From: Dehalococcoidales bacterium
GTDB taxonomy: Bacteria > Chloroflexota > Dehalococcoidia > Dehalococcoidales > UBA2162
DNA length: 40,509 bases
Assembly (NCBI GenBank): GCA_016932435.1
Contig: JAFGCW010000062.1
Location: 1 to 40,509, forward strand
Reading direction: 5' to 3'
Below are positions 16,759 to 24,548 of the stretch, piece after piece (the stretch's first letter is position 1; every line of letters begins with the position of its first letter). Made by a program: the position numbers and the translations under genes. A model generated the notes under the pieces. It searched no databases. It had not been told where the DNA came from and worked only from the letters and a program-made list of their open reading frames with translations.

Positions 16759-17271
16759 CTATCCCGTTGGCTCTTTAATAGATTCAGTGAAAACCTTGAA
16801 GACACAAATCGGTTTTGGGAACAACATAGGTACCTTGTTACGATATGCTTTATATTCTTCTCCAAACTTCTCCACCAGTTCCTTCTCTTCCACCAGAAAT
16901 AAGAATACCAAAACCCATGTCCATTGACTGATAATGATAATTAGAAATGACCCCAGATGCCCAATGAGTAGCCCAAGAAAGGTCATGAAAATACCGATCA
17001 TCAGGTGATGAGGATGCCTGACGCACTTATATATATCCGTGGTAACCAAACGGCTTGTACACCCCCATTCTTCTTGTTCTCCCAAAGAACTAAGCAACCT
17101 ACCTGTTCTCTTAAGTGGAAAATGAGCCAATATCATGCCGATTAGACCCAATATGCGTACAAAGACAGGGAACGATTCGGTTTTCAGCATCAGGTCTGTT
17201 GCTATTCCAGCGGCCACACAGATACCCGCCAGGATAAGCCAAATTATGAGACGTTTACGGCATACTGACAA
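16759..17271 (-). CDS. membrane methyltransferase-like protein (ICMT/PEMT family)
   Basis: A 170-residue integral membrane protein with about four hydrophobic segments. The C-terminal signature CVRHPHHLMIG followed by EEKELVEKFGEEYKAYRNKVP matches the isoprenylcysteine carboxyl methyltransferase / phospholipid methyltransferase family, whose RHP and EE residues bind SAM. The start is TTG at 17271, supported by AGGAGG at 6-base spacing. The substrate could be a lipid or a protein thiol and is unknown. It is on its own, convergent with the lipoprotein gene. Confidence 0.78.
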   Translation of the reverse strand: MSVCRKRLIIWLILAGICVAAGIATDLMLKTESFPVFVRILGLIGMILAHFPLKRTGRLLSSLGEQEEWGCTSRLVTTDIYKCVRHPHHLMIGIFMTFLGLLIGHLGSFLIIIISQWTWVLVFLFLVEEKELVEKFGEEYKAYRNKVPMLFPKPICVFKVFTESIKEPTG

Positions 17272-17527
17272 TCCTTTCCTCCTGCGTTCACTATTAGGGA
17301 ATTAACTCTTTCTTACGCTCAAGCTTAGGTTATACGAATTCCCCCGGATAGGCTAACACATTTTAGCCAAGATGTCGAAACTCATCACACCCCTCAAACC
17401 TTATCTTGACCGGGCACAGCAACTGACAGTCCTCCATGATAGGCCATCGTTATTAATTACGTCTGGATATTTGAAGAAAGTTCGAATATCTGTGGTTAGT
17501 CCAGTCTTTCTAGCCTGTCACTGCACC

Positions 17528-18751
17528 TTAATCCTTCAAATCATTAAGCACCATTTCAATAGCCTTCCCGAGTCTAGCAATACCGTCCCTGATTACGTCT
17601 TTACCAGTACAGGAGAAATTGAGTCTCATAGTGTTCGTGTCTCTCCTGTTCACATAGAACGGATCGCCGGGGACGAATATCACCTTTTCCTGCATTGCCC
17701 GGTCCAGTAGTTTTCTGGCAGAGAGTCCTCCGGACAATTCCGCCCAGATGAACATACCCCCGCGGGGATGAGTACGCGAAGTACCGTCGGGAAAATATTC
17801 GTCGATACACGCGGCCATCGTCTTCAATTGCTCACCGTATGCCTTTATTATCTTCGCGACGTGCAGGTCGATATCGTTGTCCTGAAGATACTGGAAAACA
17901 ATATATTGTACGAGCTGGTTTGTGTGCAGGTCGGAAGCCTGCTTCGCTATAATCAGTTTATCCATGATATCGCCCCTGGCAACTATCCAGCCCAGTCGAA
18001 AACCCGGCACTACGGTCTTGGAAAACGACCCCAGAAGGATAGCGTTATCCGGCAGATAACTTTTAAAAGATGGTAAGGAATCTCCTGAATACCGTAGGTC
18101 GCCGTATGGATCATCTTCTATAAGCAGCGTCGATGTTCCTTCCAGGATACCGGTTATCTGCCGGCGGTTTTCCTCCGAATATGAGATTCCCGACGGATTC
18201 TGGAAGTTGGGGACGGTGTAGATAAGTTTAGGCCTGCACGAAGTCATCACGGACTTGAGTTTTTCTATATCCATTCCGTCATCGGAAACCGGAACAGGGT
18301 GAAACTCGGGCCTGAAGATGGAAAATGCCTGGATAGCCCCCAGGTATCCGGGCTCTTCAATGACTACATCATCACCCTCATTAACATAGATTTTACCCAG
18401 CAGGTCGAGTCCCTGCTGCGACCCGTTGGTTATCAGAATATCCTCGACCGGAATATCCAGGTTTCTCTTTTCCCGGTACCGATGTGATATCATTTCACGT
18501 AAACCCGGATATCCCTCGGAGTTCCCGTACTGGTATATGTCACTGCCGTGCGTTTCCATGACCTTTACCGCCGCCTGTTTCAGTTCATCAACCGGAAAAA
18601 GGTCGCGGTTAGGCAGACCGCCGGCGAACGAGATAACGGTTCGGTCAAGCGTTACCTTGAGTATCTCCCTGATAAATGACCGCGGTACGTCGGAAATACG
18701 ATCAGAGAAGATTCCGGATATGCTGTTATCCGGTGTTTCGTAATCTTTCAT
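17528..18751 (-). CDS. PLP-dependent aminotransferase, class I/II
   Basis: A 407-residue fold-type I aminotransferase. The PLP lysine is in LGSFSKTVVPGFRLGW (about 230-245). Other family blocks are TNGSQQGLDL, YTVPNFQNPSG and IEDDPYGDLRY. It most resembles the LysN/2-aminoadipate and MocR-domain branch that accepts branched-chain and aromatic amino acids. It lies 32 bases downstream of ilvC on the same strand, so it is probably co-transcribed and could perform the final transamination in valine/isoleucine synthesis (inference). The Shine-Dalgarno AGGAG is about 12 bases from the ATG. Confidence 0.87.
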   Translation of the reverse strand: MKDYETPDNSISGIFSDRISDVPRSFIREILKVTLDRTVISFAGGLPNRDLFPVDELKQAAVKVMETHGSDIYQYGNSEGYPGLREMISHRYREKRNLDIPVEDILITNGSQQGLDLLGKIYVNEGDDVVIEEPGYLGAIQAFSIFRPEFHPVPVSDDGMDIEKLKSVMTSCRPKLIYTVPNFQNPSGISYSEENRRQITGILEGTSTLLIEDDPYGDLRYSGDSLPSFKSYLPDNAILLGSFSKTVVPGFRLGWIVARGDIMDKLIIAKQASDLHTNQLVQYIVFQYLQDNDIDLHVAKIIKAYGEQLKTMAACIDEYFPDGTSRTHPRGGMFIWAELSGGLSARKLLDRAMQEKVIFVPGDPFYVNRRDTNTMRLNFSCTGKDVIRDGIARLGKAIEMVLNDLKD

Positions 18752-18783
18752 TGTTTTTTTATTCTCCTGGTGTGTTTTTAACT

Positions 18784-19884
18784 TTATATCTCCTGCCTTC
18801 CGGTAACGCCTTTCGCTGTTGCCAGGTTGGCTTTCTCAGGTTCTTTAGGGCGCAGCGAACGGGCGGCTTTACCGGCAGTCCACATCTCCGAATTTCCCAT
18901 CACCGCCAGTTCCTCCTGCAACTTCTCCTTATAGTCCGGCTTACTGCAGGTACGCATGACGCGTCGCGTCTCCCTTCCGTCAGCTACTCTCTCGTAAAGT
19001 TCCCTGAATACCGGCATTACCGCCTTCTTGAATTTTGGCTTCCAGTCGAGAGCGCCCCGCTGTGCCGTTGTCGAACAGTTGGCGTACATCCAGTCCATCC
19101 CGTTCTCACCCACGAGCCTGATAAGGCTTTCGGTCAGTTCCTCCACCGTTTCGTTGAACGCTTCGCTGGGCGAATGACCGTGTTTTCGTAACGTATCGTA
19201 TTGAGCCTCCATGATACCTGCCAGCGCCCCCATGAGTACGCCGCGTTCGCCTACGAGGTCGCTCATCACCTCCTTTTCAAACGTGGTCGGAAAGAGGTAC
19301 CCCGAACCTATTGCTATCCCGATAGCCAGGCAGCGTTCTCTTGCCCGTCCGGTGGCATCCTGGAAGACAGCGAAGCTGGAGTTGATACCTGCCCCGGACA
19401 GGAAATTCCGCCGTAACGATGTCCCGGATCCCTTCGGGGCAACCATGATGACATCGATATCCTCCGGGGGAATTATTCCGGTCCTGTCCCTGAAAGCAAT
19501 AGAAAATCCATGGGAGAAATACAGGGCTTTTCCCGGTGTTAAATGTTTCCTGATGACAGGCCACTGCTCTTTATGTGCGGCGTCCGCCAGTGTCATCTCG
19601 ATGATAGTGCCACGTTTCACCGCTTCTTCTATCTCGAAAAGGTTGATGCCAGGCTCCCATCCATCCCGGACGGCCCGTTCCCAGTTACGCCGGGTACTCT
19701 TCCTCTGCCCTACGATGACGTTAAATCCGTTCTCGTTCATATTCAGCGACTGCCCGGGGCCTTGCACCCCGTACCCGATTACCGCTACCACCTCGTCCTT
19801 AAGTACGGTACGTGCTTTCTCCATCGGGAATTCACTTCTCATCACCACTTCTTCTTTTACTCCGCCGAAATCGATCATTGCCAT
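18784..19884 (-). CDS. ilvC: ketol-acid reductoisomerase, fungal/Bacteroidetes-like type
   Basis: A 366-residue KARI, which converts acetolactate or acetohydroxybutyrate to dihydroxy acids in Val/Ile/Leu synthesis using NAD(P)H. The nucleotide loop starts VIGYGVQGPGQSLN (about 36-49). The catalytic domain has MVAPKGSGTSLRR, GAGINSSFAVFQD and the metal ligands in DLVGERG and FNETVEE. The C-terminus (GMDWMYANCSTTAQRGALDW, then DYKEKLQEEL and RSLRP) resembles the fungal mitochondrial and Bacteroidetes enzymes rather than the usual bacterial class, by recall. Shine-Dalgarno AAAAGGAGG is strong. Expression should be controlled by the attenuator upstream. An aminotransferase follows in the operon. 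Confidence 0.92.
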   Translation of the reverse strand: MAMIDFGGVKEEVVMRSEFPMEKARTVLKDEVVAVIGYGVQGPGQSLNMNENGFNVIVGQRKSTRRNWERAVRDGWEPGINLFEIEEAVKRGTIIEMTLADAAHKEQWPVIRKHLTPGKALYFSHGFSIAFRDRTGIIPPEDIDVIMVAPKGSGTSLRRNFLSGAGINSSFAVFQDATGRARERCLAIGIAIGSGYLFPTTFEKEVMSDLVGERGVLMGALAGIMEAQYDTLRKHGHSPSEAFNETVEELTESLIRLVGENGMDWMYANCSTTAQRGALDWKPKFKKAVMPVFRELYERVADGRETRRVMRTCSKPDYKEKLQEELAVMGNSEMWTAGKAARSLRPKEPEKANLATAKGVTGRQEI

Positions 19885-19918
19885 TTTATTTACCTCCTTT
19901 TAATTGTTTTACCGGCAA

Positions 19919-19950
19919 TAAAAAAAGTCCCGGAGAAATCTCCGGGACTT
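19919..19950 (-). terminator. attenuator terminator of ilvC
   Basis: On the minus strand, AAGTCCCGGAGA (19950-19939) pairs with TCTCCGGGACTT (19936-19925), followed by a T run (19924-19919). It is a strong intrinsic terminator, 35 bases upstream of the ilvC start and downstream of the ilv promoter, so it must be conditional. Confidence 0.85.
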
Positions 19951-19975
19951 AGTGCGTCAGTTCTTGGTTAATTAA

Positions 19976-20086
19976 TTACATTTTTATCATCTCCGAACCG
20001 AAGACACGCTGAGCCCCATGGCATACAACGACGACCGCAACAGTAATACTATTTTGCCCAGCAATTATTCGATTTCGGGATTCCAT
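19976..20086 (-). CDS. branched-chain amino-acid leader peptide of ilvC
   Basis: A 36-residue open frame from ATG (20086) to TAA (19978-19976). It contains RIIAGQNS, then ITVAVVVVC, with five Val codons within six positions (20041-20024), plus several Ile codons. This is the composition expected of an ilv leader peptide, where ribosome stalling at Val/Ile codons reports charged-tRNA levels. Shine-Dalgarno AAGGA is about 13 bases upstream, somewhat long. It lies between a strong promoter and the terminator. Confidence 0.7.
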   Translation of the reverse strand: MESRNRIIAGQNSITVAVVVVCHGAQRVFGSEMIKM

Positions 20087-20118
20087 CAATATCTGTCTTT
20101 CCTTGTTAATGTGTTTTA

Positions 20119-20147
20119 ATTCTATAGCGAACAATAGGATTTGTCAA
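20119..20147 (-). promoter_or_regulatory. near-consensus sigma-70 type promoter for ilvC
   Basis: On the minus strand, TTGACA (20147-20142), a 17-base spacer and TAGAAT (20124-20119). This is the same -35/-10 pair and spacing as the promoter at 1423-1451. The predicted start is near 20112. Confidence 0.75.
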
Positions 20148-20280
20148 TTACCTTTATAGAGGGTAAAACACTACTCGGACGATATGTAAGAAACACCTTT
20201 CATATACACGAACCGAAGAGTAAAATAATCTTTACGAAAATAATCCGTCAAGGATTAATCACTCAAGGAGATAAAGACTG

Positions 20281-20724
20281 ATGGAATATAAAGATTGTGT
20301 GGAATTCGCCGCGAAATGCGGTACCGCGTTCATCGCCACGACCGACGGAAACATTCCTCATGTCAGGCCGCTTGCACTCCAGTTCGCCGACGAACGCGGT
20401 TTCTATTTCCAGACCGAACCGGTCAAAAGCTTCTACAAGCAGCTCCAGGCTAATAAATACGTCGAGTTGTGCTTTTACGACACCGAAGGCGGGGGACTCG
20501 GGAAGGTCATGAGAGTCAATGGCGAGATGGAGTTCGTCGATGACCTGGATTTAAAAGCGAAACTGATTGAAGAGAGACCGTTCTTTAAAATGCTGGGAAT
20601 AGAGAAGCCTGATGATCCCCTGTTTGTCCTGTTCCGGGTATATAAGGGAGAGGCGTTTTTCTGGACGATGGCTGATAATATGAAGGAATCGGAGATAGAA
20701 AAGATAAAATTCGATTGTTCATAA
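20281..20724 (+). CDS. pyridoxamine 5'-phosphate oxidase family protein
   Basis: A 147-residue split-beta-barrel flavin-binding protein. Typical family features are the N-terminal strand CGTAFIATTDGNIPHVRPL (about 13-31), FYFQTEPVKSFYKQLQ and the C-terminal EAFFWTM. Such small proteins bind FMN or F420 and reduce diverse substrates; this one is too short for a true PdxH. AAGGAG is upstream of the ATG with about 9-base spacing. It is transcribed away from ilvC. The substrate is unknown. Confidence 0.85.
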   Translation: MEYKDCVEFAAKCGTAFIATTDGNIPHVRPLALQFADERGFYFQTEPVKSFYKQLQANKYVELCFYDTEGGGLGKVMRVNGEMEFVDDLDLKAKLIEERPFFKMLGIEKPDDPLFVLFRVYKGEAFFWTMADNMKESEIEKIKFDCS

Positions 20725-20822
20725 TCTATTCGCAACTCAACATACTGGACAAGCAGCACCACAAAGTATGAAAATGGAGGCTGACCAACCCGTATTTCAT
20801 TGCAAAGAAAAAAATGTGTGTC

Positions 20823-20842
20823 ATTCCCGCGAAAACGGGAAT
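20823..20842. repeat. REP-like hairpin in intergenic DNA
   Basis: ATTCCCG (20823-20829) and CGGGAAT (20836-20842) around a CGAAAA loop. The unit resembles the dispersed ATTCCCGCGAAAGCGGGAAT palindromes seen in many genomes. A similar GAAA-loop hairpin lies at 35620-35639. Confidence 0.45.
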
Positions 20843-20985
20843 CTACTCCTTAGTAAATTGATCAGGCTGGGTTACGCTGCAATTCACCCATCCTGCTGGC
20901 TTCCGCCGGAAGGTTATGGATTCCCGATCAACAGATTTATCAACATAGTTAAGTAAGGGTAGAATGACATAGGAAGGGAGTATTC

Positions 20986-22125
20986 ATGGCAATGATACAG
21001 CAGTTTTATTTACCGATAAAGGTACTTTTCGGTCCAGGAAGCATCGAGCAGGTCGGTCAGGAAGCAAAAAGCCTGGGAAGCCGGGCAATGATTGTCACCT
21101 ACCCCGATATCCGCAGGCTGGGATTCCTGGATATCGTCCTGAAAGACCTTGAAAGCCAGGGCATCGAAGCGGAGGTATGCGAAGAACTGGAGCCAAATCC
21201 ACGCACCACCACCGTCGACCGGGCAGCCCGTATCGCCCGTGAAAAGAAAATCGACCTGGTTATCGGGATGGGCGGCGGCAGCGCCATGGACGCAGCGAAA
21301 GGCATTGCCCTGGCAAGCTCCGGCGAAGCTCCTGTCTGGGATTACCTGCTGGGTAAAGCCCAGGCTGGGGAAAATGTCCCCAACCTTATACAAATTCCCA
21401 CTCTTGCCGGCACCGGCTCCGAACTGAACCCGATATGCGTCTTTACCCACTGGGAAAGCCATGAGAAACGGTTCACGTTTGATAACAACCTGTGGGCGAA
21501 GGTTGCAATAATCGATCCCGCTCTGACCGTTACACTGCCTGAAAAACTGACCGCCGGGGGCGGTGTCGATGCCCTCTCCCACATCATGGAGTGCTACCTG
21601 ATGCCGGATAAGCCATTACCGATGAACGATGCGATACGCGAAGCGGTGATGAAAGTGATAGTGCAGGTACTCCCCGAAGTACTGGCTAACCTCAACGATA
21701 TCGATGCCCGTTCCCAGATTTCATGGGCAAGCACCATCGCCAGCTCGGATCTTTCCCGGCTGGGCGGTTCAGCCGGCAGCATGACCTGCCACGGCATCGA
21801 GCATGCCATCAGCGGATACTATGATATCAATCACGGTGCCGGTCTGGCCGCCCTCCTGCCGTCATGGATGAAACAATTTTATAGTGTCAGGGAAGACCGG
21901 TTCGAACTGCTTGGGAAGAATGTATTCGGCAAGTCCGACGGAATAACCGCGTTCGAAGAGTGGCTGGAAAAAGTCGGCATGAAAATCCGACTGAGAGACC
22001 TTGGCTGTGAACTCGAAGCAGCCGATGAAATAGCCGAGATCGCGTTGAAACTCTGGGATTATACTCCACATCCGACCGAAATGAATGCCGAAACAATAGC
22101 CCAAATATACAGGGATGCCTGGTAG
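20986..22125 (+). CDS. iron-containing alcohol dehydrogenase
   Basis: A 379-residue group III Fe-ADH. The NAD-binding loop is GMGGGSAMDAAKG (about 95-107). Metal ligands are seen in the GVDALSHIMECY block and in CHGIEHAISGYYDINHGAGLA, which carries two His. It interconverts an aldehyde or ketone and an alcohol with NAD(P)H; typical substrates are short-chain alcohols, butanol or 1,3-propanediol. AGGGAG is upstream of the ATG. There are no obvious partners next to it, so the substrate is open. Confidence 0.9.
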   Translation: MAMIQQFYLPIKVLFGPGSIEQVGQEAKSLGSRAMIVTYPDIRRLGFLDIVLKDLESQGIEAEVCEELEPNPRTTTVDRAARIAREKKIDLVIGMGGGSAMDAAKGIALASSGEAPVWDYLLGKAQAGENVPNLIQIPTLAGTGSELNPICVFTHWESHEKRFTFDNNLWAKVAIIDPALTVTLPEKLTAGGGVDALSHIMECYLMPDKPLPMNDAIREAVMKVIVQVLPEVLANLNDIDARSQISWASTIASSDLSRLGGSAGSMTCHGIEHAISGYYDINHGAGLAALLPSWMKQFYSVREDRFELLGKNVFGKSDGITAFEEWLEKVGMKIRLRDLGCELEAADEIAEIALKLWDYTPHPTEMNAETIAQIYRDAW

Positions 22126-22131
22126 TTATTT

Positions 22132-22214
22132 TCATATGTACATATTCTGGATAGACGGACAACCTATTGAAGATAAAAATCCCAATAAAAGAATTCACGG
22201 TATTGTACATATGA
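22132..22214. repeat. 11-bp inverted repeat upstream of the HicA-like gene
   Basis: TCATATGTACA (22132-22142) is repeated in inverted form as TGTACATATGA (22204-22214), with 61 bases between. It begins just after the alcohol dehydrogenase stop and ends 24 bases before the HicA-like ATG. It could be a pair of operator half-sites or the ends of a tiny mobile or deleted element. Confidence 0.5.
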
Positions 22215-22238
22215 GATATTATCAGTAAACTTAACTCA

Positions 22239-22499
22239 ATGGCGAAGTATACTCGAATACCGGCACTGAGTGGGAAACAACTGATTTCTCTCCTGCAAAA
22301 CGATGGATGGAATATCCATGGTAGAACACGCCACGGTATATCGCTAAAGAAAATCGTGAATCTGCGTACTATAGTTACCATTGTGCCAGATTCAAGAGCA
22401 AGTCTTCCAGAGGGCACGCTTAATGCGATATTAGGAGTCAAGCAGACAGGAATCGGTAAAAGTGGATTACTCGTTATCATTAACAAATATGGATTGTAG
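22239..22499 (+). CDS. HicA-like toxin (YcfA family)
   Basis: An 86-residue HicA-like dsRBD-fold protein: SGKQLISLLQNDGWNIHGRTRHGISL (quoted here in part: KQLISLLQNDGW, TRHGISL) and LPEGTLNAILGVKQTGI. HicA toxins cleave mRNA using a His in the GSHH region. Here that region is TRHG, so one His is kept but the motif is atypical. There is no clear Shine-Dalgarno. It is tail-to-tail with a HicB-like gene 1 base away on the other strand, which is unusual. It may be an active toxin or a drifting remnant. Confidence 0.7.
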   Translation: MAKYTRIPALSGKQLISLLQNDGWNIHGRTRHGISLKKIVNLRTIVTIVPDSRASLPEGTLNAILGVKQTGIGKSGLLVIINKYGL

Positions 22500-22500
22500 C

Positions 22501-22842
22501 CTAAGCGACACCAGCGGGTATTGGCTGTATGTGAGGATGGATATATGAATTGCTACTGACGGGTAAACGGACCTGTATATCATCTTCCGGTTTATTAAGA
22601 TGAAACTCTATACTATGTTCTTTGAAAAATCTATCTCTTTCACCTACTTCTTCTAACGTTTTTAGATGAAGCAGTACAGCGTCATTGAGCTTCCTCTCAG
22701 CTTCCGGCAATGACCTTCCGAACGTTGCGGTACCCAATTCATCACAGTAAGCAGTCCAACGCCCATCTTCTTTTTCAAATCTAAACGTGAACACTACATA
22801 TCCTGCTTTACACACCATATCCTCCCTGCTCAAAGATACCAT
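22501..22842 (-). CDS. HicB-like antitoxin
   Basis: A 113-residue HicB-like protein. The partial RNase-H-fold pattern is visible as YVVFTFRFEKEDGRWTAYCDELG (about 15-37; the key parts are the DGRW turn and AYCDELG), followed by SLPEAERKLNDAVLLHL. No obvious HTH or ribbon-helix-helix C-terminus is seen. The start is unsure: ATG 22842 has no ribosome site, while the in-frame ATG at 22818 has GGGAGG only 2 bases away. It converges with the HicA-like gene, ending 1 base from it. Normal hicAB pairs are co-directional. Confidence 0.68.
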   Translation of the reverse strand: MVSLSREDMVCKAGYVVFTFRFEKEDGRWTAYCDELGTATFGRSLPEAERKLNDAVLLHLKTLEEVGERDRFFKEHSIEFHLNKPEDDIQVRLPVSSNSYIHPHIQPIPAGVA

Positions 22843-22898
22843 ACTTTAACTCTGATATACTATTGTAACACATTATACATACAGGATATTATTCTTCT

Positions 22899-24041
22899 CT
22901 ATCCTGTCCTCGGTTCGTAAGCCTTCTTGATTTCTTCCTCTGAAGGAGCAGGACCCCATGAGAAGACCTGTTCCCGGGTAATATTCGGAATGTGTTCAGG
23001 CGGCCTGACGATATTGAACCGTATCGCCTTTTCAGGGCAGGTATAGACACAGAGACCGCACCCCATGCACGACTTTTCTGTTATACTGGCCTTCATCTTC
23101 TTCGAGCCGGGCACTTTCACCATCTCGACAGCTCCGAATATACACCGCTCCATGCATGTCTGGCAGCCGCTGCACGCTTCCTGGTCGACACTCGCCAGGT
23201 ACCGGCTCTTGGAAGGATCCATCAGGTCGTAGTCATACCCGGCATGGATGAGAGGATTGACTACCCTGCAGCAGCACTCACACCAGTTGCAGGCTTCCTC
23301 GAGCCGGGGGAAGTTCAGTGACAGGTGACCCAGTCCGGCATCCTCCAGGGCATACATTTCATCCATGGCTTCCTGGTAAGTCATGGGCTTCAGTTCCGGC
23401 CATCGCTCCAGGATACCGGCAAATTCCTTTTCGCTTGCTCCGTCGTCGTCATCAAGGATGACATGCACGCATACTTCCATCTTGTTATCGCACTGGCGGT
23501 GCTGGGTGCGGCAGGAACAGGGCAGGAACAGTATCATCTTCGAATGCTTGAACATCTCTTCGTAGTTCTCATAGGGTAATATCTGGTCTTTCGGGATATG
23601 TGGGCTGGCAGCCAGAGCCTGCAAAGCCGGCACGATGCGGTGAGTCGACCACATTCCCGTCAGCCGCCGTTTATACGAATGTTCGGCTATGGTATATCGC
23701 CACTCCTTGAAGAAGAATTCCGTCCACAGCTTGTCTACTTCGTCACTCTTATTCTGGGTGCGATGGCACAGCAGCATGGCATGAGTAGGCATCGAGTACC
23801 TGTCACCCATGAGACCGATCAATCCTTTCTCCATCAACACATCGAGCCGGGTTTTCAACTCGTTTTCTCCGATTCCGGTCTTTTCAGCCAGCTCCGATAG
23901 TGCCGCCGGTTTATCTAACTCGGAAAGTAAACTGCTTTCCTCGGGCGTTATCATCCCCTTAAGCACCTTGATAAACAACTCCGAATCGGCCATGTCGTAT
24001 CGTTCTGCTATTTCCCGATACGCGTCTTTCCGCGAACTCAT
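22899..24041 (-). CDS. ferredoxin-type Fe-S protein with winged-helix-like N-terminus
   Basis: A 380-residue soluble protein. ATG 24041 is chosen because AAGGGGTG precedes it; an upstream ATG (24077) adds 12 residues without such a site. Residues about 38-85 look like a winged helix. A CxC...C...C set (C175, C177, C184, C191) and a Cys-rich patch CNWCECCC (251-258) may hold a further metal site. Two ferredoxin motifs follow: C290/293/296/300 and C325/328/331/335. The order HTH, Cys patch, dicluster is seen in proteins of anaerobes whose job is unknown. It might sense or relay redox state. It has no co-directional partner nearby; the CoA-transferase genes lie upstream on the same strand. Confidence 0.75.
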   Translation of the reverse strand: MSSRKDAYREIAERYDMADSELFIKVLKGMITPEESSLLSELDKPAALSELAEKTGIGENELKTRLDVLMEKGLIGLMGDRYSMPTHAMLLCHRTQNKSDEVDKLWTEFFFKEWRYTIAEHSYKRRLTGMWSTHRIVPALQALAASPHIPKDQILPYENYEEMFKHSKMILFLPCSCRTQHRQCDNKMEVCVHVILDDDDGASEKEFAGILERWPELKPMTYQEAMDEMYALEDAGLGHLSLNFPRLEEACNWCECCCRVVNPLIHAGYDYDLMDPSKSRYLASVDQEACSGCQTCMERCIFGAVEMVKVPGSKKMKASITEKSCMGCGLCVYTCPEKAIRFNIVRPPEHIPNITREQVFSWGPAPSEEEIKKAYEPRTG

Positions 24042-24195
24042 ATTTACACCCCTTATTCGATCTTCCCGATTTACCACACACCGATCACCGGATAAATCTT
24101 AAGAATGGCTACAGTCTATTACCAGAGGTAAGAGAAGTCAAGGAGATTTTAAATGGAACTGTTTAGTCCCTATATCATAAGTATTACTCATCTTG

Positions 24196-24204
24196 TGATA
24201 TAAT
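24196..24204 (+). promoter_or_regulatory. extended -10 promoter giving a leaderless mRNA
   Basis: TGATATAAT (24196-24204) is a TGnTATAAT extended -10 with a perfect hexamer. A start 7 bases after it falls exactly on the ATG at 24211. There is no Shine-Dalgarno before that ATG. The -35 region is poor. Confidence 0.5.
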
Positions 24205-24210
24205 TCGCTT

Positions 24211-24504
24211 ATGAACGCTGAACAATTAGACATTTTAAGAATAATATTCACGATTGTGTTTGCGTTAAGCGGCATCGTTCTCGTAGTACTTGGATCTAAA
24301 GAGGCTGAAAATAAGAAAAAGAAACGAATGTTAATTGTCTTTGGAGGTGAATCTCTTTCTTTTTCCATCTTCGTACTGTCCTTATTTGTTAAATCACCAG
24401 AAATCAAGGATATACTTGTATCAATAGCTGTCCTCTCCGCTGCGATTCTGAATGGTTTGGTTTTCGGCTTTGTTATTACTGATTACAGACAGAAAAAGAA
24501 ATAA
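24211..24504 (+). CDS. small membrane protein, unknown function
   Basis: A 97-residue protein with about three hydrophobic segments (about 8-28, 40-60, 67-90), a lysine-rich loop after the first (KEAENKKKKR), and a basic C-terminus. No family is recognised. The mRNA may be leaderless, with an extended -10 box seven bases upstream and no ribosome site. It lies alone on the plus strand between minus-strand operons. An antisense frame covering part of it is less credible because of the promoter. Confidence 0.6.
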   Translation: MNAEQLDILRIIFTIVFALSGIVLVVLGSKEAENKKKKRMLIVFGGESLSFSIFVLSLFVKSPEIKDILVSIAVLSAAILNGLVFGFVITDYRQKKK

Positions 24505-24548
24505 GAGACATTATTCATAGAATATTCTCTGAATTACATTGTTGGAAT

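Larger units (their letters stand above)
19885..20112 (-). promoter_or_regulatory. ilvC leader transcript with amino-acid attenuator
   Basis: The predicted leader runs from about 20112 to the ilvC start and holds the Val/Ile-rich peptide and the terminator. Two possible competing pairings exist. GGGGCT (20017-20012), just after the Val run, can pair with AGTCCC in the terminator 5' arm with one G-U. TCGGAGA (19996-19990) can pair with TCTCCGG in its 3' arm. Either could act as the anti-terminator; the full set of alternative folds was not worked out. Confidence 0.65.
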
